In this document: positions 22,625 to 27,644 of the stretch, one piece after another
Position numbering within the stretch: position 1 is the first letter of the stretch
Layout: each line of letters opens with the position of its first letter
From: JBBDXI01 sp040902425
GTDB lineage: Bacteria > Planctomycetota > Phycisphaerae > Phycisphaerales > UBA1924
Assembly: GCA_040902425.1 (NCBI GenBank)
Contig: JBBDXI010000052.1
Location: 1 to 27,644, forward strand
DNA: 27,644 nt
Direction: 5' to 3'
The notes under the pieces: generated by a model
What the model saw: only the letters and a program-made list of their open reading frames with translations
Database searches by the model: none
Told to the model about the DNA's origin: nothing
Translations under genes and position numbers: made by a program

Positions 22625-25132
22625 ATGAAGCTCCTGCTCGCGCCGCTTCTCGCCGCCGTCGCCCTCTTCTCCGGCGGCGCTGCGTCCCCCACCACCGTCG
22701 CCCTCCCCCGGTTCATCGCCATCGGCGGCGGCCTCAGGGACGACAACACCGCCGCCTACGACGCCCTGCTCACGCGCCGCGACACCGGCAAGATCGTCAT
22801 CGTCCCCTACGCCAGCGCCGACGCCGCGGCCGCCGCCGCCAGCGCCACCGAACGCTTCAAGAAGTTCCGCCCCGATGCCCGCTACCTCATCCTCCCCGAC
22901 GCCGCCAAGGACGCCGAGTCGCGCACGCTCGCCGCCGACTGGATCGCCCACGCCGACCTCGTCTACTTCACCGGCGGCGACCAGAGCCGCCTCATCCCGC
23001 GCTTCTACACCAGCGAGGGCAAGCCCAACGAAGTCCTCCGCGCCCTCAACGATGGCATGCTCAAGTGGGGCACCCTCGTCGGCGGCACCAGCGCCGGCTG
23101 CGCCTGCCTTACCGACCCCATGTTCACCGGCGGCGGCAGCGAGTCCGCCCTCGCCGACGCCCCCGCCAACGACGGCGAAGGACCCGCCCAGGGCCGCCGG
23201 GGCGTCCAGCTCGGGCGCGGCCTCGGCCTCGTCCGCGAGATCATCCTCGACAGCCACTTCATCTCAAGAGGCCGCACCGGCCGCATGGTCGCCGCCCTCG
23301 AAAAATCCGGCAAGCGCGTCGGCATCGGCGTCGCCGACAACCGCGCTGTCCACTGCGACGGCCGCACCTTCCGCGCCATCGGAGACACGGCCGCCCTCGT
23401 CGTGGACATCTGCGACCTGAAACGCGAGGGCCTCGGCCGCACCGGCGTCCGTCTCTCCCTCCTCAGCGACGGCGACCGCTGCATCCTCGGCGATCAGGGA
23501 GCGCCCGACGAAGTCGCCTTCGCCATCCTCGGCGCCGCCGTCCCGAAGCTCGAAGCGGCCGCGGCCCTCTCCGCCGACATCAAGCCCGACGCAAAGGCGT
23601 GGGAGCGCAACGTCCTCCTCGCCATGCTCCGCCGCCTCGCCGCCGACCCCGCCACGCCCCAGCGCGCCCTCACCGACCGCTTCGAGGTCACCCTCTCCGC
23701 CGACCCCCGCACACGCTTCCACGCCCGCGCCGCCGACCCCGCGACCCTCTCCGTCGTCGAAGCCGGCCTCGACATCCGCGAGCGCCCCCAGACCAGGCCC
23801 GCGGCCGCGGAGCCCGCGCGGGCTCGTCCGTCCTTTCTCGTGGTCGCCCCGCGCACCTTCGTACCCGCGCTGGGCGAGTACCTCGCAACCCGCAACGCCG
23901 AAATGCGCACCGAGATCCTCCCGCTCGAGGACGCCCTCGCCGAGCAACCGGGCGCGGACGACCCCGAGAAACTCAAGCGCTGCCTCTATGTCCGCTGGAA
24001 CGAGGGCCTCCGCTACGTCCTCCTCGTCGGCGATGCCGACGTGATGCCGATCCGCTACATGGTCCTCGACCGCGTCACCGAGCCCGCCTTCGACTACGCC
24101 TTCTACCCCAGCGACCTCTACTACGCCGACGTCGCGAAGCCCGACGGCTCCTTCGACGACTGGAACGCGGCCAGGGACGGCTTCCACGCGCACTACTACG
24201 GCGAGGTCCGGGGCGAGAAGAACAAGACGGGCCCCATCAACTTCGACGCCATCGACTACAAGCCCGAGCTCGCCCTCGGCCGCTGGCCCGTCAGCACCCC
24301 CGAGCAAGCCCGCGCTGTCGCCGCCAAGACACTCGCCCACGACCGCGCCCTCGCGCACCCCTCCAGTGGCACAGGCGTCCCGCCAGCGACCCCCCGCGTC
24401 GCCACCGTCGTCACCGCCGGCTGGGTCGACGCCCGCGACCAGCTCGACCGCGCCGCGACCCGCCTCAAGGGCTGGTCCACCCGCCGCCGCTACTACAAGG
24501 ATGCCAACCCCGCCTTCGACACCCCTCCGCCCACCGACTCCGAGGTCATCGCCCTCATCAACGCGGGCGCTGGCCTCATCCTCCACGCCGGCCACGGGTC
24601 CGACGACCGCTGGGATGGCAGCCTCTCCATCGCCAGCATCCCCGCCCTGAAAAACGGCCCCGCCCTCCCCATCCTCTTCTCCGCCGGCTGCTCCACCGCC
24701 CGCTTCGCCACCCTCCCGCCCTACGAGGCCTACGAAGACGCCGCCGGCTCCAGCCACAAGGGCACCAACCACGGCGAGGTCTTCAAGGAACCCCCGCCAC
24801 CACCCGCGTGCTACGCCCGCGGCCCCCACAACAAGTCCGGCCTCGGCGAAGAACTCCTCCGAGCCGACACCCACGGCGCTATCGCCTACATCGGCTGCAA
24901 CACCGGCAGCCAGCCCTGCGGCCTCACCCTCCTCGATGGCTTCGTCGACCACCTCGCCGACAACCCCGGCGCCCGCATCGGCGACTGCTGGGCCGGCGCC
25001 GTCTCGCGCTACTACGACCGCGAGCACCTCGCCACCATCATCCCCACCGAGAGCTGGTACCCCGCGAGCATCTTCTTCCAGGGGATGAAGTTCATGCTCT
25101 TCGGCGACCCCACCGCGCGCACCCCGCGCTAG
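22625..25132 (+). CDS. Secreted fusion of a cyanophycinase-like S51 domain and a gingipain-like C25 domain
   Basis: 835 residues with signal peptide MKLLLAPLLAAVALFSGGAA. The N-terminal domain (~25-340) resembles cyanophycinase (peptidase family S51): FIAIGGG, YFTGGDQ (117-120), nucleophile Ser156 in GGTSAGCA, and DSHF with ISRGRTGR (His211), as in CphB. The C-terminal domain (~410-835) resembles gingipain-type cysteine peptidases (C25): YVLLVGDADVMPIRY, DLYYADV, ELALGRWPVST, catalytic His657 in HAGHGSDDRW, and Cys689 in FSAGCSTARF. Both catalytic sets appear intact. It ends FGDPTARTPR without an anchor or dockerin tail. Residues ~581-587 (SGTGVPP) come from a genome repeat. The protein would be exported and may degrade polymers such as cyanophycin-like or Arg/Lys-rich peptides; that substrate is inference. 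Confidence 0.87.
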   Translation: MKLLLAPLLAAVALFSGGAASPTTVALPRFIAIGGGLRDDNTAAYDALLTRRDTGKIVIVPYASADAAAAAASATERFKKFRPDARYLILPDAAKDAESRTLAADWIAHADLVYFTGGDQSRLIPRFYTSEGKPNEVLRALNDGMLKWGTLVGGTSAGCACLTDPMFTGGGSESALADAPANDGEGPAQGRRGVQLGRGLGLVREIILDSHFISRGRTGRMVAALEKSGKRVGIGVADNRAVHCDGRTFRAIGDTAALVVDICDLKREGLGRTGVRLSLLSDGDRCILGDQGAPDEVAFAILGAAVPKLEAAAALSADIKPDAKAWERNVLLAMLRRLAADPATPQRALTDRFEVTLSADPRTRFHARAADPATLSVVEAGLDIRERPQTRPAAAEPARARPSFLVVAPRTFVPALGEYLATRNAEMRTEILPLEDALAEQPGADDPEKLKRCLYVRWNEGLRYVLLVGDADVMPIRYMVLDRVTEPAFDYAFYPSDLYYADVAKPDGSFDDWNAARDGFHAHYYGEVRGEKNKTGPINFDAIDYKPELALGRWPVSTPEQARAVAAKTLAHDRALAHPSSGTGVPPATPRVATVVTAGWVDARDQLDRAATRLKGWSTRRRYYKDANPAFDTPPPTDSEVIALINAGAGLILHAGHGSDDRWDGSLSIASIPALKNGPALPILFSAGCSTARFATLPPYEAYEDAAGSSHKGTNHGEVFKEPPPPPACYARGPHNKSGLGEELLRADTHGAIAYIGCNTGSQPCGLTLLDGFVDHLADNPGARIGDCWAGAVSRYYDREHLATIIPTESWYPASIFFQGMKFMLFGDPTARTPR
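24365..24384 (+). repeat. Short palindromic repeat inside the S51-C25 gene
   Basis: AGTGGCACAGGCGTCCCGCC, identical over 19 bases to the start of the riboswitch copy. The 3' arm (TGTG) is missing. Read in frame it gives Ser-Gly-Thr-Gly-Val-Pro-Pro in a loop between two predicted strands. Confidence 0.8.
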
Positions 25133-25133
25133 C

Positions 25134-25176
25134 CGGGTGCCACTGCTCGCGGCGCCTTCGCCGCGCAGCAGTGCCG
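25134..25176. repeat. Palindromic repeat downstream of the S51-C25 gene (copy 2 of 3)
   Basis: CGGGTGCCACTGCTCGCGGC, then GCCTTC, then GCCGCGCAGCAGTGCCG: a long GC hairpin that starts one base after the stop codon. It nearly matches the elements at 12474-12518 and 26731-26845 and could act as a transcription stop or mRNA 3'-end stabiliser. Confidence 0.8.
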
Positions 25177-25295
25177 AAGGGCCCCGCCCGCAGTTCCTTC
25201 ACCCTGCCCAACCCGCCCCCCCCTCACCCCGCAACAATCCCACCCCCCCGGGCGTTATGCCGCCATAGGGGGAGCCCGGGGGCACCGGAGTCGCC

Positions 25296-26705
25296 ATGCG
25301 CCGAGCGTTCGTCATCCTCGCCGTCCTCGTCCTCCTTGCCGCCGGCGTCCTCGCCTGGTGGCGCTTCTCTTCCGGCAATGGCGGCACCGCCTTCCGCCTC
25401 GCCGAGGTCCGCCGCGCCGACATCCTCTCCGCCATCAACGCCACCGGCACCCTCCAGCCCGAGGAGATCGTCGACGTCGGCGCCCAGGTCGCCGGCATGA
25501 TCCTCTCCTTCGGCACCGACGCCGAGGGCAAGCCGGTGGACTACGGCTCCACCGTCACCGAGGGCTCCGTCCTCGCCACCATCGACGACACCCTCTTCAA
25601 GGCCGACCTCGCCCAGGCCGAGGCCCAGGTCGAGTCCGCCAAGGCCGGCGTCCAGCGCGCCGAGGCCGACCTCGGCCAGCTCAAGGCCCGCCTCGACCAG
25701 GCCCAGCGCGACTGGGACCGCGCCCAGCGCCTCGGCCCCGGCGACCTCGTCGCCCAGAACGCCTACGACGCCTTCAAGTCCGCCTACGACGCCGCACGCT
25801 CCTCCGTCGCCGTCGGCGAGGCCGCCGTCGTCCAGGCCAAGGCCGGCGTCCCCCTCGCCGAGGCCTCCCTCCTCCGCGCCCGCCGCAACCTCTCCTTCTG
25901 CGTCATCCGCAGCCCCGTCGACGGCGTCGTCATCGACCGGCGCGTCAACATCGGGCAGACCGTCGTCAGCAGCCTCAACGCCCCCAGCCTCTTTCTCCTC
26001 GCCAAAGACCTCCGCCGCATGGAGGTCTGGGCCGCCGTCAACGAGGCCGACATCAGCAGCGTCCGCGAGGGCCAGCCCGCCACCTTCACCGTGGATGCCT
26101 TCCCCGGCCGCACCTTCAACGCCGAGGTCCAGAAGGTCCGCCTCAACGCCGCCATGACCCAGAACGTCGTCACCTACACCGTCGAGATCGCCGCCGACAA
26201 CAGCGACAGCACCCTCCTGCCCTACCTCACCGCCAACGTCAGCTTCATCATCGACCAGAAGGACGATGTCCTCACCGTCCCCAACGCCGCCCTGCGCTGG
26301 ATGCCCGCGCCCGACCAGGTCGAGCCCGGCTCCGCGGCCGAGGCGCCGGCGCCCGCCCCCGCGCCCGCCTCGGATGCAGCCCCCGCGCCCAACGGGCAGG
26401 GCGGCGAGCGCCGCATCCGCGGCCCGCGCCGGGGCCCCGGCGGCGGGCAGGGCCTCCGCCCCTCCACGGGCACCGTCTGGGTCGCCGCCGGCGCCTACGC
26501 CCGTCCCCTCAAGGTCACCATCGGCCTCTCCGACGGCACCAGCACCGAGGTCAGCGGGCCCGACCTCTCCGAGGGCGTGCAGGTCATCGTCGGTGAAGAG
26601 ATCGAGGGCGCCGCTTCCGCGGCCCCCGGCACCACCAACCCCTTCGCCCCTCAGTTCAACCGTCGCGGCATGGGCGGCGGCGGCGGCGGGCGGGGCGGCC
26701 GCTGA
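25296..26705 (+). CDS. MacA/HlyD-like periplasmic adaptor protein
   Basis: Adaptor of a tripartite export system, linking an inner-membrane ABC pump to an outer-membrane channel. 469 residues; GGAG lies 5 nt before the ATG. The N-terminal helix (MRRAFVILAVLVLLAAGVLA) anchors it. Strands around ATGTLQPEEIVDVGAQVAGMI and VIRSPVDGVVIDRRVNIGQT are the two halves of the lipoyl/barrel-sandwich, flanking a long alpha-helical hairpin (~95-200, LAQAEAQVESAKAGVQRAEA). The beta-barrel part follows (VWAAVNEADISSVREGQPAT). A Pro/Ala linker and a basic GERRIRGPRRGPGGGQ stretch (~345-385) are unusual insertions before the last domain. The C-terminus is poly-Gly. The ABC ATPase gene follows, separated by a repeat. 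Confidence 0.9.
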   Translation: MRRAFVILAVLVLLAAGVLAWWRFSSGNGGTAFRLAEVRRADILSAINATGTLQPEEIVDVGAQVAGMILSFGTDAEGKPVDYGSTVTEGSVLATIDDTLFKADLAQAEAQVESAKAGVQRAEADLGQLKARLDQAQRDWDRAQRLGPGDLVAQNAYDAFKSAYDAARSSVAVGEAAVVQAKAGVPLAEASLLRARRNLSFCVIRSPVDGVVIDRRVNIGQTVVSSLNAPSLFLLAKDLRRMEVWAAVNEADISSVREGQPATFTVDAFPGRTFNAEVQKVRLNAAMTQNVVTYTVEIAADNSDSTLLPYLTANVSFIIDQKDDVLTVPNAALRWMPAPDQVEPGSAAEAPAPAPAPASDAAPAPNGQGGERRIRGPRRGPGGGQGLRPSTGTVWVAAGAYARPLKVTIGLSDGTSTEVSGPDLSEGVQVIVGEEIEGAASAAPGTTNPFAPQFNRRGMGGGGGGRGGR

Positions 26706-26730
26706 TGTCGTTCCGCGGCCGTCGTCGAGT

Positions 26731-26845
26731 CCGGGTGCCACTGCTCGCGGCGTCTTCGCCCCGCAGCAGTGCCCACCACCCTGCGCCTCCGGATCACGCC
26801 AGACTCCCGCACTGCTGCGCCGAGGACGGCGAGCAGTGGCACCCG
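26731..26845. repeat. Inverted pair of palindromic repeats between adaptor and ATPase genes (copy 3)
   Basis: One copy of the element (26731-26774) and a second in reverse (26809-26845) flank a 34-bp spacer. The outer arms CGGGTGCCACTGCTCGC (26732-26748) and GCGAGCAGTGGCACCCG (26829-26845) are perfectly complementary over 17 bases, so the RNA could form one large hairpin or two small ones. It ends about 17 nt before the ATPase start. Confidence 0.85.
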
Positions 26846-26862
26846 CAGCGGGGTAGGGCCCC

Positions 26863-27582
26863 ATGATCCAGCTCCGCGACATCTACAAGATCTACCGCGC
26901 CGGCGAACTGGAGACGCCCGTCCTCCGCGGCATCACCGCCGAGATCGAGCGCGGCGAGCTCGTCGCCCTCATGGGCGCCTCCGGCTCCGGCAAGACCACC
27001 CTCATGAACATCCTCGGCTGCCTCGACCGCCCCACCAGCGGCGAGTACTGGTTCGAGAACGAGGAGATCTCCCGCCTCTCCAGCGACCAGCGGGCGGAGC
27101 TCCGCTCCCGCAGGATCGGCTTCGTCTTCCAGAGCTTCAACCTCCTCCCCCGCACCACCGCCCTCGAGAACGTGCTCATGCCCGTCACCTACTCCACCGC
27201 CGCCACCGAGCGCGAGGCCCGCGCCCGCGCCGAGCGCCTCCTCGAGCGCGTCGGCCTCAAGGACCGGATGACCTTCCACCCCTCCAAGCTCTCCGGCGGC
27301 ATGCAGCAACGCGTCGCCATCGCCCGCTCCCTCATCAACGGCCCGTCGCTCCTCCTCGCGGATGAGCCCACCGGCGCCCTCGACACCAAGACCAGCCAGG
27401 AGATCCTGGCCATGATCAAGCAGCTCAACGAGGAGGATGCCCTCACCGTCGTCATCGTCACCCACGACCCCGGCGTCGCCGCCCACGCCCGCCGCATCAT
27501 CCGCATCAGCGACGGCCGAATCGTGAACGGCGACCAGCCCCCGCAACCATCGCAGCCGACGCTGGAAGGAGTCGCCCGGTGA
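26863..27582 (+). CDS. MacB/LolD-type ABC transporter ATP-binding protein
   Basis: Cytoplasmic ATPase of an export or lipoprotein-release type ABC system, 239 residues. Walker A GASGSGKTT (~41), Q-loop FVFQSFNLLPRTTALENV, signature LSGGMQQRVAIARSL (~145), Walker B LLLADEPTGALDTKTS (~165) and H-loop VTHDPG (~205) are all intact. The YRAGELETPVLRGITAEIER start is typical of MacB ATPase domains. Here ATPase and permease are separate proteins. The stop overlaps the next start (GTGA). The preceding adaptor gene makes a MacAB-like operon likely; the substrate is unknown. Confidence 0.95.
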   Translation: MIQLRDIYKIYRAGELETPVLRGITAEIERGELVALMGASGSGKTTLMNILGCLDRPTSGEYWFENEEISRLSSDQRAELRSRRIGFVFQSFNLLPRTTALENVLMPVTYSTAATEREARARAERLLERVGLKDRMTFHPSKLSGGMQQRVAIARSLINGPSLLLADEPTGALDTKTSQEILAMIKQLNEEDALTVVIVTHDPGVAAHARRIIRISDGRIVNGDQPPQPSQPTLEGVAR

Positions 27583-27644
27583 TCCCGACGATGCCCTTCC
27601 AGAACTCTCGTACCCCGGTGAGTCCCCCCCCCGACTCTTCGCCC
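27579..27644 (+). CDS. Start of the next gene in the export operon, probably the permease (partial)
   Basis: Only 22 codons are in the window. AAGGAG (27566-27571) lies 7 nt before a GTG at 27579 that overlaps the ATPase stop by 4 bases. The first residues (MIPTMPFQNSRTPVSPPPD) are a Pro-rich leader without a helix yet. From the order adaptor-ATPase-X, a FtsX/MacB-type permease is expected; this rests on context only. Confidence 0.6.
   Translation, partial: MIPTMPFQNSRTPVSPPPDSSP

Overview
The window looks like chromosomal DNA from a planctomycete, most likely class Phycisphaerae. This is inferred from five things: very high GC; a secreted protease ending in tandem 30-residue dockerin-like 'NCDGSTTAPVLNVADF' repeats; two membrane proteins with a CxxCGYxLxGLP...CPEC zinc ribbon; gingipain-type and reprolysin-type secreted peptidases; and several families of short palindromic repeats scattered between and inside genes. 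No phage, insertion sequence, plasmid or CRISPR locus was seen. The gene mix is mostly housekeeping and envelope functions.

Layout. 1-2543 (-) is a secreted zinc metallopeptidase cut by the left edge. 2870-4793 (+) holds a 60-residue lipoprotein, pheS and a second lipoprotein. 4980-9485 is mainly minus strand: an ABC-F ATPase, an FAD/NAD(P)-binding protein, a plus-strand tRNA-Thr(UGU) and a lipoprotein. 9647-11205 (+) is a tight two-gene unit of a nucleotidyltransferase and a metallophosphoesterase. 11343-12434 (+) is an exported MsrB-MsrA fusion, convergent with a Tat-exported VOC protein (12518-13321, -). 13380-15179 (+) holds a zinc-ribbon membrane protein overlapping a Mug-type uracil/thymine DNA glycosylase, then a DinB-like protein. 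15192-16107 (-) holds a small basic Ser/Arg/Gly-rich protein and a one-helix membrane protein. 16213-17619 (+) is an APC amino-acid permease. 17620-18530 has no convincing gene but carries three copies of a roughly 120-bp repeat.

18531-21251 (-) is a thiamine operon: a TPP riboswitch, an AlkD-like HEAT protein, then thiC overlapping it by 4 bp. The riboswitch carries a genome-repeat hairpin in its P3 loop. 21319-22164 (+) is the second zinc-ribbon membrane protein. 22185-22413 (-) is a small gene with a probable frame problem at a C5 run. 22625-25132 (+) encodes an unusual secreted protein joining a cyanophycinase-like S51 domain to a gingipain-like C25 domain. 25296 to the right edge (+) is a MacA/MacB-like export operon: adaptor, ATPase and the first codons of a third gene.

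The most interesting points are the repeat hairpin inside the TPP aptamer and the same repeat read in frame in two proteins; the S51-C25 fusion; the coupled nucleotidyltransferase/phosphoesterase pair; and the AlkD-like gene placed under thiamine control.
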